64,000 nucleotides of DNA from Candidozyma auris (lineage: Eukaryota; Ascomycota; Pichiomycetes; Serinales; Metschnikowiaceae), in NCBI RefSeq assembly GCF_003013715.1, contig NC_072812.1, positions 1,054,001-1,118,000 on the forward strand. The letters run 5' to 3'. The stretch's first letter is position 1. Every line of letters begins with the position of its first letter. The translations under genes were made by a program, and so were the position numbers. The notes under the pieces are model-generated. The model ran no database searches and was not told where the DNA came from. It worked only from the letters and a program-made list of their open reading frames with translations. Below, piece by piece: positions 47,601-56,950 of this stretch.

Positions 47601-50208
47601 CTTCAACCGTGCCATTTTCCGATCCACCTGCCGGACTCGAGCCGTTCAACGATTTAATAAGATCTCTTTCTTTTGTAACAGCTTCAAGACGGATATTAAC
47701 ACTATCGAGCTCACCTTGCAATGTCAAGATAGCTTCTCTAGCCTCTTCTACAGCAGCTGATTCAAGACCCTCATTCTCTTCTTCCTTCGCTTCAAGTTGC
47801 TTACCAAGCAGCCTGACTGCAACGAGTAATTCTTGGTTCTTTTGTTGCAATTCAATGATAGATGCAAACCCAACAAGTCGTTCGGTAATAAGTTCGTCTG
47901 TATCAGACTCAGCTCTTGATTCCTTATTACCACTCTTTGTCAAGATGATGTCGATCGTCTTCTTTTCCTCAGTGGTCAATGGATTTTCGTTACCGTCTCT
48001 TACTTTGGAGTGTATAAGATAGTAGCATAACTGTCTGCCGAGATCCTTCGACAACTGTTTCAATGACTGCATCTCAGACTCGTAGTTGCTCAATCTGATT
48101 CTAAGTCTATTGGTTTCCTTGTCAGCGTCGAGCTTATCCAACCGGATAGATTCGAGCTTGCCAAGCATATCTTTGAGAGACTGCTCGTAGAACTGAATTT
48201 GATTTCTGTAAGATGCAATTGCGGGTTTCTTTGACTCAAGTTCAGACACAAAATGCTGTAGTTGAGCAGCAAGTTTTTCTTTTTGAGACTTCGCAAGAAT
48301 AAGCTCCTTCTTCATATGATTGAATTCCGTGTAAAGAGCAGAGAGAGAAATTCCCTGCGGTTTATTTTGCATAATCATCTCTGCAGAGGGACCTAACTTT
48401 GGAAGCTCCGTCTCCTTATGTAGCTCTGAATCTAATGCTTCCTCCGTTCTTCGGAGCTTTTCCTCGAGCAAGGCGATCTTATCATCTTTATCGTAGATCT
48501 CTTTCTCCAACTTTGAAATTGATTCAGCTGTTGATGACTTGAGGTCCTCGCCATAAGCCTCTAAAGTTTGAATTCTTCCAGCTTTTTCCTTCAACTGAAC
48601 CTTAAGAAGCTCTACCAACTCTTCTTTGTCTGCGATCTCTTTGGTGAATTTTGACCTCTGGATTTCAAATTTGTTCTCGAGATGGGAAGCCTTGTCAGAC
48701 TGTTCCTGGAGTTTTCTTTCGGCTTCTTTGAGCTGCGCCTGGAGTGACTCCTTGAGAGAGGACAAGGTTTCTGTTTTTGAAGAAAGTGAGCTCAATTCGT
48801 TGGCATCCCTTAACGTATCGGTGTCATACTTTTTGAGAAGATTGGTATATCTGTCTTGGAGGTCTTTCAATTCATTTTCGTACCACTCTTTTTGGTTCCT
48901 TGTGTATGTGAGCTCATTCTGAGCTTTATTCGACTCAAGCTTGAAGCTGAACTTTTCATTGACAGCCTCACTAAGTTCTTTATTAAGCTCACTGAGCTTC
49001 TGGCTCAATTCTAGGTTGGATTTCATGGCTTTATCAAAATCCTCATTGAGTCGAAGATCCTCCAATTCTCTCGATTTTGAGATTTCATTGATCTTATTCT
49101 CCAAGTTTCTATTTTTTAATTCAGACTGATAGATCTTGTCGGATAGCTCAGTATTCTCGTTGCGCACTGTTGTGAGTGTTTCTTTGAAAGTCACTAATTC
49201 GTCGTATTGGACTTCATTCTCAAGGGTAATATTGGCGTTCGTCTCGGTGAGTTTCTCGATCTTTTTTTGGAGAGTTTCTAACTTTTTTTGTTGAACTTGA
49301 CTAAACTGCTCCTGGTTTAGTTTGAAGAATGATAATTCAGACTGAAGACCGTGATACTGTTGAGTCTTATTAACAAGTTTAGAAATAACAACAGATGGTA
49401 ATTGCCCAAGTGATTCTAGGTCTAAGCCAAGGAATGATGATACTGACTCTAGATCGGAGTGTAGCTTTGAACTTGCCTGCGTATCCGAATAGTTGTCATT
49501 GTTATTCGATTCCAATACCGCCGATGCGAATGTGTCATTAGCAGTATTATCGAGTACGTCCTCTTGTTCCGCAAGCTCGGCTAGGTTCGTTGATCTTTGT
49601 TCAATAACAGGAGAGCTTCGCACAGCAGCATCGGGATCCTTAGCCACATCAAACGACTTTGGCGTCGAGATGGGCTCGATGTCCTTGAGAGCTGGTAGGG
49701 TTTTCAGAGGCGTGGTGAAGTTCTGAGCAGAGCTAGGGGGGTTCATTGTTACCGAAGTGTTCGGGTCTTGTGGCTCTCCTTCTATGTAAGCGGCTTCCAC
49801 CTCCTCACGCTCTTGAGTTTTTTGAGGTTGCTCTCCTGCCTCTGGCTCCTCAATTTCTGTGGGCTGGTCAATGGTAACTTCGGGAAGATTTGGGGCTGCA
49901 TTGGACACATCCTCGACTTGAATGTCTGACTTGGAGGTCTCATCAGGCGCTGTCTCAGACTGAACAGATATTATCTCTGGGCTAGCAGACTCTTTCGAGG
50001 ATGATGGGGCTTCCGATTGAGGTTGCTCTATAGTGGTTGTCTCTTGTGTTTGGTCTTTTGGTGATTCGTCTTGATGTGCCTCGTTTCTTGCATTAGACTC
50101 CTCTGCAGCTTGAGCTTCAGGGAGATTTTGCTGTTCTCCTGCGTCATTCATCTCCACGTCCTGGACAGGTGCATGCTCTTTATCCGTTCCTTCCTGACTA
50201 TCACTCAT
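44620..50208 (-). CDS. MLP1: Nuclear-basket nucleoporin Mlp1/Mlp2 (Tpr homologue)
   Basis: A 1862-residue filament protein of the nuclear pore basket, which retains unspliced mRNA, anchors chromatin and docks export factors. Residues 1-200 are acidic and disordered; about 265-1700 is almost continuous coiled coil with Leu heptads and K/E/Q-rich segments. The Tpr/Mlp-specific conserved block is at about 640-760 (SLSALYTEFNHMKKELILAKSQKEKLAAQL in two parts, then NRLRIRLSNYESEMQSLKQL and LGRQLCYYLIH). The C-terminus is disordered, Gln/Thr-rich and basic (KRTFPP, YKRSKED), a likely nuclear-localisation region. Size matches the 1875-residue S. cerevisiae Mlp1. Only one copy is in this window; I call it MLP1 without excluding MLP2. 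Confidence 0.93.
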   Translation of the reverse strand: MSDSQEGTDKEHAPVQDVEMNDAGEQQNLPEAQAAEESNARNEAHQDESPKDQTQETTTIEQPQSEAPSSSKESASPEIISVQSETAPDETSKSDIQVEDVSNAAPNLPEVTIDQPTEIEEPEAGEQPQKTQEREEVEAAYIEGEPQDPNTSVTMNPPSSAQNFTTPLKTLPALKDIEPISTPKSFDVAKDPDAAVRSSPVIEQRSTNLAELAEQEDVLDNTANDTFASAVLESNNNDNYSDTQASSKLHSDLESVSSFLGLDLESLGQLPSVVISKLVNKTQQYHGLQSELSFFKLNQEQFSQVQQKKLETLQKKIEKLTETNANITLENEVQYDELVTFKETLTTVRNENTELSDKIYQSELKNRNLENKINEISKSRELEDLRLNEDFDKAMKSNLELSQKLSELNKELSEAVNEKFSFKLESNKAQNELTYTRNQKEWYENELKDLQDRYTNLLKKYDTDTLRDANELSSLSSKTETLSSLKESLQAQLKEAERKLQEQSDKASHLENKFEIQRSKFTKEIADKEELVELLKVQLKEKAGRIQTLEAYGEDLKSSTAESISKLEKEIYDKDDKIALLEEKLRRTEEALDSELHKETELPKLGPSAEMIMQNKPQGISLSALYTEFNHMKKELILAKSQKEKLAAQLQHFVSELESKKPAIASYRNQIQFYEQSLKDMLGKLESIRLDKLDADKETNRLRIRLSNYESEMQSLKQLSKDLGRQLCYYLIHSKVRDGNENPLTTEEKKTIDIILTKSGNKESRAESDTDELITERLVGFASIIELQQKNQELLVAVRLLGKQLEAKEEENEGLESAAVEEAREAILTLQGELDSVNIRLEAVTKERDLIKSLNGSSPAGGSENGTVEVKLLTEANSELKSNIKEHEQNLKTLQSESSEKIKSLMDRLASANASYEEMQTKLSSAKHDAAIVENRFEHVKKLLDISNRELQNTSREVAFWKEQTSKHESILVTKSNEFRDLEKNYAEIKASAESLKAEKEVWGSMQKNLREEIEQLKRDKDQLNSFVSNLQSLFKEREQSSIELSRRLSESIENYHTLQQKLNEKDERIEILASQSEMALKAQNIKLEQVNEISERLAQARQKISDKESLITTLREQLANASKNRVSRSLELNSTSDSGPSNPDYDDLKLELKQAEAQVTEFSNIAKAAEDALVKATESFDSYKASADEKIETAEREKQSLSDEIASQKKEIDSLQKQLHDNQNEFLNAEQELKSKLHEFSLKASSYDDLKNEYQEKFSSLTDDLKSQTEMYDALDKKFQDKFAEVETLNEELVNQKDLNSSLHARVEELTTKLEESAKKMSSKESLVSEEHVKTLEELQQTKAKLNDLQYQFDLTLKQIELSKASASGDDDTTENWKEVLNYLRREKDVADSKANLLKEENQRLEGQIDIINSELVSVRSQLNRLLGTKVQLEETSKEHERLLEQLEQLNILRESNVTLRNENKRAVETIGGLRKEIETLRSSASAAQPTTNATNDETASALEQEVRLLKEENDRLKNRLENNEEVKSLLAKFEALKNEFRTKLINHRDKNRELEKELNELKGIHEMTTKQLAELQSQQGSATNVGSLKEQLNKAEAAKAEADKEFETEIHKLKEQHENEKAKLRSQLQSQFDSRLANELLKAKSLISTNNVSEEAIRERVEKELKAKVEEVTKELTKKYDKDLNAKVERRVQERIAAEGSNQDSEKVRQQLTAQYEARIKQLNDEFEKRLDAERKKIEASVETKYEFKLRVLNRKVEKLEGSEGGTDGADKSANMQGSGRSTPIASGPHGEQTLNVIQPGPRNGAQQGQTQSVTQTQANQGQQKPPFHNQGNTYTRKRTFPPNTGNTYKRSKEDKEEKE

Positions 50209-50893
50209 GCCGAGGAATTATTTGCAGAGAATCCCTTCAATTCGTCGACACTTAGCTAATGTAACCTCCTGTGCGTTGCTGGCTAACTACATGAGATGGT
50301 GACACCCGTGCACCAGTCACCCCCAGGTATTGATCGTGGTTGTTTTTCGGCTAATAAATATTACTTGATCTTGATAAGCTTCATGAGAACGATTATGAAA
50401 ACAACAACGTTTAGGTGTACCTATGGAGCTCAATATTGTAGCTTTGCTCTCGAGAGATGTTGGAGGCTACTTGATTATTCTGAGATTCTGCGACGCTAAA
50501 AGACCAAGACGCTGAGTCAATTTTGGGCTTCTGCTTGGTGAAAAAGAGGAAGATTTTCAGTCTCATTATTCATTTTAAAGAATGGTCAGACAATTTTTCG
50601 GCATTTGGTTCACTGATTACGAGTACGTATGACTGGCTGCGAAAGTGATGCTACTGTCCCCAGATTATGTGAGGTACAGCCAAGGTACGAAAATTCGAGC
50701 AGCGACAAGCAACATGATAGCAAAGTTTCTTATAAGATCTCTAATCCGGGCCCTTTAAATTCCTTGATACCGTGAGTCATTAAGACGCTCCGATAACAAG
50801 GAAAGATTTTGGTTATAAAAACATCAAGTAGGAAGAAGCTCTCTAGTTATTCTGCCTGCTTCTTGCTATAATCGCGGTATCGATAGCTGTGCT

Positions 50894-50908
50894 TAGGGCT
50901 TAAGCCCT
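50894..50908. promoter_or_regulatory. Tbf1-like palindrome upstream of eL40
   Basis: TAGGGCTTAAGCCCT contains a perfect 14-bp palindrome. It closely resembles the palindromic Tbf1 site known in Candida ribosomal protein promoters. It lies about 155 bp upstream of the eL40 ATG. Confidence 0.65.
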
Positions 50909-50922
50909 TGATGAAACTTCTC

Positions 50923-50928
50923 CACGTG
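50923..50928. promoter_or_regulatory. CACGTG (Cbf1-type) site next to the Tbf1-like palindrome
   Basis: A CACGTG in the context CCACGTGATC, 15 bp from the Tbf1-like palindrome. Tbf1 and Cbf1 co-occur on ribosomal protein promoters in Candida albicans. Confidence 0.55.
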
Positions 50929-51061
50929 ATCAAACAATGATGCTTAACTATGGAGCCTCTTGCCCCCCAAACCTTTGCACCACACGCGAAATTTTTTCCT
51001 ACAGTATCGACAAAAAACTTCCATTTCTTCCCTTCCTCTCCTCCATACTCATCAGTTAGCC

Positions 51062-51220
51062 ATGATTGAACCTTCGTTGAAAGCCTTGGCTTCCAAGTAC
51101 AACTGCGAAAAGTCTATTTGTCGTAAGTGCTACGCCAGATTGCCTCCAAGAGCTACCAACTGCAGAAAGAGAAAGTGTGGTCACACCAACCAGTTGAGAC
51201 CAAAGAAGAAGTTGAAATAA
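51062..51220 (+). CDS. RPL40: Ribosomal protein eL40 without ubiquitin fusion
   Basis: eL40 is a 52-residue zinc protein of the 60S subunit. The sequence [17 protein letters not shown] is followed by four Cys in the family pattern (C15, C20, C34, C39) and the basic end RPKKKLK, so it is full-length. In most eukaryotes eL40 is made as a ubiquitin fusion whose mature part begins IIEPS. Here an ATG replaces the first Ile and no ubiquitin sequence lies upstream in any frame; TTAG just before the ATG lacks a TACTAAC branch point, so a spliced ubiquitin exon is also unlikely. Codons are strongly optimised, and a Tbf1/Cbf1-type element pair lies upstream, so it is probably expressed. Confidence 0.93.
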
Positions 51221-52955
51221 ACGGACAGCCCCCTTCACACTTTTCATTCCAGCAATTTTACGACGCTTGCTCTTGTATATTTACATACTTTGCTCGAGTC
51301 TCGTTTTCGCTGGTTTGTTTAGCTCTTAATACACAAATATAACGATCTGGAAAGTTTCCCTGTAGATTGACCGGGGACGATAGGGGAAGAACGCTGAGCA
51401 TGAATGGGTGAAAGAGCAATGAGAAAGCAATGAATAAAAGAATGATGTATGGTGAAGCAAAGTGAAATGAGGTTTACTATAGAATGACTTCCCATGATTC
51501 TACAAGATCGCATACGCGGGGTATTCTGAAGATCCATTACAACTATTCTCGCTGACGTGAACAGAAGCTTACTTATCAACCCATTCGCTTTCTCCCTTTG
51601 CGTACACCTCCTTATGTGGAAGTGACCCCAAATCAGCGATTCCCTTTCGTCTGCCCACGTACTTCGTAGACCTGTAAGTTTGGACACACGATTTGGGCTC
51701 GTCCCAAATCGTTTTATTCTTTTTTCTTTCGAAGCAACGAGAAAACCTGTTCCTGACTCCGCTAAGCACGCAAGTCCTTCAAATAGTTTTCGGTAATAAG
51801 TTTACTAAGGGCATGATAACTGCATTTGAAAAGTTACATGATCCTTTTATGTTTGAATGAATCTCATTTTTAGATTGGCTGGGAACAGGATCAGCATGAG
51901 TGAGATCCATAGTAAGTCATTGCGGACCAAATCGAAAGCATCCAGGAATTGACCTTGTACTCTATACTTGAGTAATTCTTTACAATCATACTTTTGTCCT
52001 TTACAATCAAAGTTTTGTCCACTACATAATTTATGAAAAGGAATTTTTGTCACCGTGATGATTGTCGTGTTACATTAATCCCAGCAATTACATTTCACTA
52101 GAAACTTTGCGAAATACAAAACGTTACCAAAAAACGTAGAGCACTACATCAATTCGAAATGATAATAAGACCGGTCTAATCAACCTTGATCGAAAATAAT
52201 AGTTCTTAATATACCGAAACATTCTTTTTTTAGACATACCAAGTCCCAAGTTTGAAATTAAGCCCATTCCCTGGCCTCATCTATCGTGTCACTCCATTTT
52301 GCACCCACTATGGCAATATTGCCGCGAGCTCCGCAGGTACGACTTTGCAAATGGCTGATCCACACCACCACTTGACCACAATATACCTCAATCATCGAAA
52401 GGCTAGATTCAAAAAAACGAAAAGATTACGCATATAGTTCTGAATCGTGACTTTTCATATTGTTGCCGTCGTCGGGCCTCCGGCCTCCTATCTATCACGG
52501 GTCGTGCCACGCCCACGATAAACCGCCTCACAAAATTCCAGCGAGCATGTTTCACTCCTTGATCTATTACTAGAGCGCATTTTTTGAAACAAATTTCGTC
52601 TTAGTACACGGGAAAGTTGCTTTACTCTGGATACCCAGCTCCATAGAATCGAACTGAAATCGTGACCTTTATTTTTTTATATACACCATTTGTATTGCAT
52701 CCCCGCTAAGTCGGCCATATTCACATACATCTCGTAACAGGCAGGCTCCTCCTATACGTTTTGTAATCAGCACACGCCACTTGAATATCCCACGCACCAC
52801 TCACCACTCAGGGCCGATCCACCATATTGACCGAATCAACCAATTTGACAGTGAATTATCAGTCTGTTTCGTTCATCGGCATTCCTTTCGCGGCAACCCT
52901 ATTCCATACATAGTATCACCCAACCTGACCCTTCCCCTTACATAAGCTTTTGTTC
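51221..52955. other. Intergenic between eL40 and the ESL-like gene
   Basis: A 1.73-kb stretch. A 21-bp unit (TTTACAATCATACTTTTGTCC) is duplicated in tandem with two mismatches at 51979-52020. Open frames up to 122 codons are not convincing. The right end is the promoter of the next gene and has a T-rich stretch at 52670-52682. Confidence 0.55.
51979..52020. repeat. Two tandem 21-bp repeats
   Basis: Units at 51979-51999 and 52000-52020 differ at two positions. On the minus strand they encode two 7-residue blocks in a short open frame (GQNFDCK, GQKYDCK), which I do not consider a gene. Confidence 0.75.
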
Positions 52956-55900
52956 ATGAATACTCCCGCAGGTTCTGGGTTTCCGCATGATCTGAAAGCG
53001 GCATCGTCGCCCCATCAGGAGTCAGCGATTCTTGATTCCAATTCCCAGAATCACCAAGGCTATCTAAATGTGTATGGCAACTCCATGAATTCAGCTCAGC
53101 AGAAACGTCAGAATAGCGTATCGGCATACATGAACAATCCGTCAAGTAAAAGAACACCAAACCCACTACAGATGCAGCTTTCCATGCAAAGCAATGTTCC
53201 GGGTGCCAGCCAACTAGGAGCCAACAGCTCCAGTTCTCCTTCCGGCCGCTTTGTCCCTTCTGCTCAACGCGGAAAGTATCGAAAATCTGTGCAGTTTCCA
53301 ACTCTGCAACCTCAAATTCAACTACAGCAACAACAGCAGAACCAACAGCCGTATGGGCCCCAGTTGATAAAAACCCCTACCCCTTCAAATTACGACGTAC
53401 CATCGAGCCCCAACGTGACGCATTCAACCGCCCAGAACAACTCAGATCTGTCAGGCTCGAGTCCTATGGTCGATCTGATGACCCCTGGTAACGCTACTCA
53501 GAATAAAGAATCATCCACCGTATCTGTCAAAAATACGTCCATGCCTCTACAACAGCAACCTTCCGTTCAATCCGAGGCGCTGAGTGCTCTGCAACAAAGA
53601 GTCATGACGGATGAGGAACAACAGCTAGCGGCGAAGTTGAAGGAAACATACAAGAATATTGTTAGTTTCGAGGAAATTGTTCAAAAGTCCATCGTCGAAC
53701 TCACTCATAAGATCAATCAATCAAGCAATTTCTACTCCCCATACTCCACTTCCATGTATGTTCCTCAGCATCAGGCTTTACATGGTTCTGCGCCGAGCTT
53801 TCAAGCAGCCATTCCTACGAGTACCACAGATCTTTCAAACAACTTGTGGACAATCTACCACCACAACATCACCTTGCTAAACAACTACTACGATTTTCTC
53901 ACAACTGCATTGAAGCCGACATCGCTATCGACACATCATAAAACAGGCAAGAATATTATCGACCTTTACAAAATACCTCGTCGAATGTGGGTTTACGGCA
54001 TTGTCGGCTTTTTAGAGCTCTTAAAAAATATTATGAGCATATTTCAAGACCATGAAGTCTTCTCATGTTTCATTGCTCATTGCTTCAGCATTGTATCGAG
54101 TCTAACGGATCCATCGTGGGAAATGGAGGGCTGGTGGTGCGAGAAATTAGGAGATTTGTCCAGAATGGCTATTGCTTTATACTCTTCGCGATTCATTGAT
54201 TGGAAATCCAGTTCAGAATATTGGTACTGGAATGCATTGAAAACACTTTACGGGCACGGAAAAATGTACTACCATATGAGCACGGTTCAACAAGACAACT
54301 TGGAGGCGCTCGTCAACATAAGTAAAGCTGTTAATTGCCGAGACCCGTTCGTTCCCACATCTCAGTATCTTGAGCTTGTCGTTGAGAACATTTGCACTCA
54401 AAGAAACATACTTTCTTTGCTTGAGTTGCCCATTATTGATTTCATCAAGATCCACAAGGTTCTATTATGCATAAACAACAACAATTCAAATTCTCAAAAC
54501 CAAGGTGACGTCTTTCAGGAGGGCCGTTTTAATCATGGGGTAGATTTAGTGTCCCGCTATGCAATGTCTTTCGGTTCCGACTCTCACGGGTATAATTTCT
54601 TTTTGCGCCAGTTCATATATCCTACCCAATCGGACAAGCAAAACGCCGACCCCTTTACACAGTACTTGAAACAGCAACATGAACAAGATCAAAACACAAA
54701 CTCGATGGACACAATAGAGAAGATTAACTTCTGGTTCAACAAAGGTCCCCTTTTCGCTATCGCGAATATCAATCATCTCATAGGTTTTGGTGATGCAAGA
54801 AACCCATTCGCAAAGTTGTTTTTGCTACCTGAAGCTCTCAGAGAAAGAAAGGATAAAAAAGAACGAAAGCGGAAGACCAAGTCGACATCTCAAGATCAGA
54901 ACAGTATAGATGAGCCCTCGCAACTCAGTAATGGAGTTGACAGCTCCTCTGTTACAGGATCAGATCTTTCATCGATGGATTGGTTCTACTGCTTGGCTTA
55001 CCTTGATAAGTCTGTCTTGGAACTTAATTTTAGAATTCTCAAGTACTATTTGGTTGGGCCAAAACGGGCATCTGCTTGCCATATAATTGTGTGGCTATAC
55101 TTCTTGATAGCGGTTGGTGAGGCTATCAAACGTTTCCCCGAGTCAAGAAACATGTTTCTATGGTTATTTCAAAAATTCTTCCCTTGGGAAGCTTTCATAA
55201 ATTACATGAACAGCATTACAGGCATCGTCCGAGGAAATGCTCACTTGAACAATAAGTGCCGGGAATATATCATCAACCATCCTAACTATGTTCAGTACTT
55301 CAATGAGAATGAGCAACTTTCGGAAGTGTGGAAATGTTGGGGAACACTTTGGTTTGATTTTATTTGTGTCAAGCATGACTACGAAGATTTTGAAGCTGCT
55401 GGCATTCGGAGTCACGCCATGTTTGATCACCCAATCTGTGGTACATCAGCGATGATGAACCTCAACAATTTGGAGCAAGATGGATCAAAGTCAAGAGAAC
55501 AAGGTGAAAGGGACAATGAGGAAAGATTGGTCCGTATTGTCCTACTTGGAAGATTTCTCGCTGATAATTATGAATTTGGATTCATGAGGGACAAGGAATC
55601 TTTCAAGTTTGATAACCAGAGTTATGAGGCGTCGAAGAATGATGTTTTGTGCTCATTTTCTTCTTACAAAGGCGCAAACGACATATATCAATTCATCAAT
55701 GAGGTCTTCTATGAAGATTCTCGGTTAAACCTGGGCAGTTTTGTCACTCCGATTTCATCTCATAATCTTGGCTTCAGGGCTAATGACAAGGCTTTACCAT
55801 CTGAAGTTATCGACGAGTCTTGGTTCCAGATAGCAGCTGGTCCATCATGGCTTGAAGCATCTGGTTCTCTCAACTTTGGTCAAAATGTACCCAACCAAGA

Positions 55901-56702
55901 AAGTATGGAAGGTTATGCTGATACCGAATCGGACGAGAATGGAATCGACCTTGATTCGATATGTCAGACAGGCCACTTGGACAATCACCATCTATATCAT
56001 CACCTGCAACATCGGCTGGCCTTGATGCTGCAACAAAGAGGTGACGTTTCGGAACTTTACGATAACAGCCTCATCATGGAAGGTGATATAATGCCCTCGC
56101 TCAAAAAGGTCGTTGTTGAAGGTAATTTGGGGGACCGAATGGACACTTCCCTTACGTACATCACTTTCGACACAAACATCTGGTTGAAACACTGCGGCAG
56201 AATATTTAAATGCGCCCATAGTGGTGCATTTAAAGTGCTGATTCCGTTGATTGTTTACCAAGAATTGAGGTCTTTGAGAAAGTCCACTGAAGCAACCATC
56301 GCTGATGCTGCAACCAGGTCAGTAATAATTATCAGAGAATTGTACGCAAGCAAGGAGATAGTTGTGTTAAGGTTTGACGGCACCATCACAAGCGACCTCA
56401 ATGAGGTAGCGGAGTTCGAAAACAATCCCTCCTGGTTAAACAATGTTGATCTGACTGTACTCAATATTGTAACTGAACATGACCAAATCAATAAGAAGCA
56501 GTTGAGGGGCTTAAATGCAACCTTAAGAGCCACAAATATTATTTTAGATGAGAAGATGGCCAGAGTGTTTCGCTACTGTATCCTTATCACAGATGACCGA
56601 AACATGAGACTAAGGGCTAAAACAACTGGCCTTAGTAGCTTCCAAAGCCGGTGGCTCTTTGGACAGCTTGAGTCGATCAGCTCCAACATGTGCATTGACT
56701 AA
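52956..56702 (+). CDS. EST1/SMG-like PIN-domain protein (Esl1/Esl2 homologue)
   Basis: A 1248-residue protein. The N-terminal 220 residues are disordered, Gln/Ser/Asn-rich (QQQQQNQQ). About 280-620 is an Est1/SMG-type 14-3-3-like plus helical domain: WTIYHHNITLLNNYYDFL, then YKIPRRMWVYGIVGFLE and WYWNALKTLYGHGKMYYH. The C-terminal PIN nuclease domain spans about 1065-1240, with acidic residues in TFDTNIWLKH, YQELRSL and ILITDDRNMRLRA that match the metal-binding set. The architecture is that of S. cerevisiae Esl1/Esl2 (YIL151C/YKR096W), related to metazoan SMG6. Function is probably RNA-linked, but not proven. The first ATG at 52956 is used because the open frame begins with TTG. Confidence 0.88.
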   Translation: MNTPAGSGFPHDLKAASSPHQESAILDSNSQNHQGYLNVYGNSMNSAQQKRQNSVSAYMNNPSSKRTPNPLQMQLSMQSNVPGASQLGANSSSSPSGRFVPSAQRGKYRKSVQFPTLQPQIQLQQQQQNQQPYGPQLIKTPTPSNYDVPSSPNVTHSTAQNNSDLSGSSPMVDLMTPGNATQNKESSTVSVKNTSMPLQQQPSVQSEALSALQQRVMTDEEQQLAAKLKETYKNIVSFEEIVQKSIVELTHKINQSSNFYSPYSTSMYVPQHQALHGSAPSFQAAIPTSTTDLSNNLWTIYHHNITLLNNYYDFLTTALKPTSLSTHHKTGKNIIDLYKIPRRMWVYGIVGFLELLKNIMSIFQDHEVFSCFIAHCFSIVSSLTDPSWEMEGWWCEKLGDLSRMAIALYSSRFIDWKSSSEYWYWNALKTLYGHGKMYYHMSTVQQDNLEALVNISKAVNCRDPFVPTSQYLELVVENICTQRNILSLLELPIIDFIKIHKVLLCINNNNSNSQNQGDVFQEGRFNHGVDLVSRYAMSFGSDSHGYNFFLRQFIYPTQSDKQNADPFTQYLKQQHEQDQNTNSMDTIEKINFWFNKGPLFAIANINHLIGFGDARNPFAKLFLLPEALRERKDKKERKRKTKSTSQDQNSIDEPSQLSNGVDSSSVTGSDLSSMDWFYCLAYLDKSVLELNFRILKYYLVGPKRASACHIIVWLYFLIAVGEAIKRFPESRNMFLWLFQKFFPWEAFINYMNSITGIVRGNAHLNNKCREYIINHPNYVQYFNENEQLSEVWKCWGTLWFDFICVKHDYEDFEAAGIRSHAMFDHPICGTSAMMNLNNLEQDGSKSREQGERDNEERLVRIVLLGRFLADNYEFGFMRDKESFKFDNQSYEASKNDVLCSFSSYKGANDIYQFINEVFYEDSRLNLGSFVTPISSHNLGFRANDKALPSEVIDESWFQIAAGPSWLEASGSLNFGQNVPNQESMEGYADTESDENGIDLDSICQTGHLDNHHLYHHLQHRLALMLQQRGDVSELYDNSLIMEGDIMPSLKKVVVEGNLGDRMDTSLTYITFDTNIWLKHCGRIFKCAHSGAFKVLIPLIVYQELRSLRKSTEATIADAATRSVIIIRELYASKEIVVLRFDGTITSDLNEVAEFENNPSWLNNVDLTVLNIVTEHDQINKKQLRGLNATLRATNIILDEKMARVFRYCILITDDRNMRLRAKTTGLSSFQSRWLFGQLESISSNMCID

Positions 56703-56950
56703 CACCAACAATTCAGCATATTTTTCAAAGGCAAAGGGCTACATAGAAGCTGGAGGGCTTACAGTATTAGTTATAGAGCATGGGTCACTGAATCCCACGT
56801 CACAAAATTTAATATCATAGACTTGCAACACGCGTATTCGAAAGATCAACTGTAGAATTGAAAATATATATGTACGTAACGTTGAACCACCTGATTCGAT
56901 GGTTTTAATGCTAACACTTAATTGTCTATGCAATGAATCGTCCAAGGAGT

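Larger units (their letters stand above)
50209..51061. other. Divergent promoter region MLP1/eL40
   Basis: An 853-bp region with a Tbf1-like palindrome (50894-50908) and CACGTG (50923-50928) near the eL40 end. I looked here for a ubiquitin-coding sequence and found none. No RNA gene is seen. Confidence 0.6.

Noticed and set aside
51319..51687. 122-codon minus-strand frame
   Set aside because: Composition looks random, with no homology or domain I recognise, and it lies in the eL40 3' flank.
51847..52053. 68-codon frame with duplicated Cys-containing heptapeptides
   Set aside because: I considered a retroelement zinc-knuckle remnant, but no CCHC spacing or neighbouring pol/gag sequence is present.
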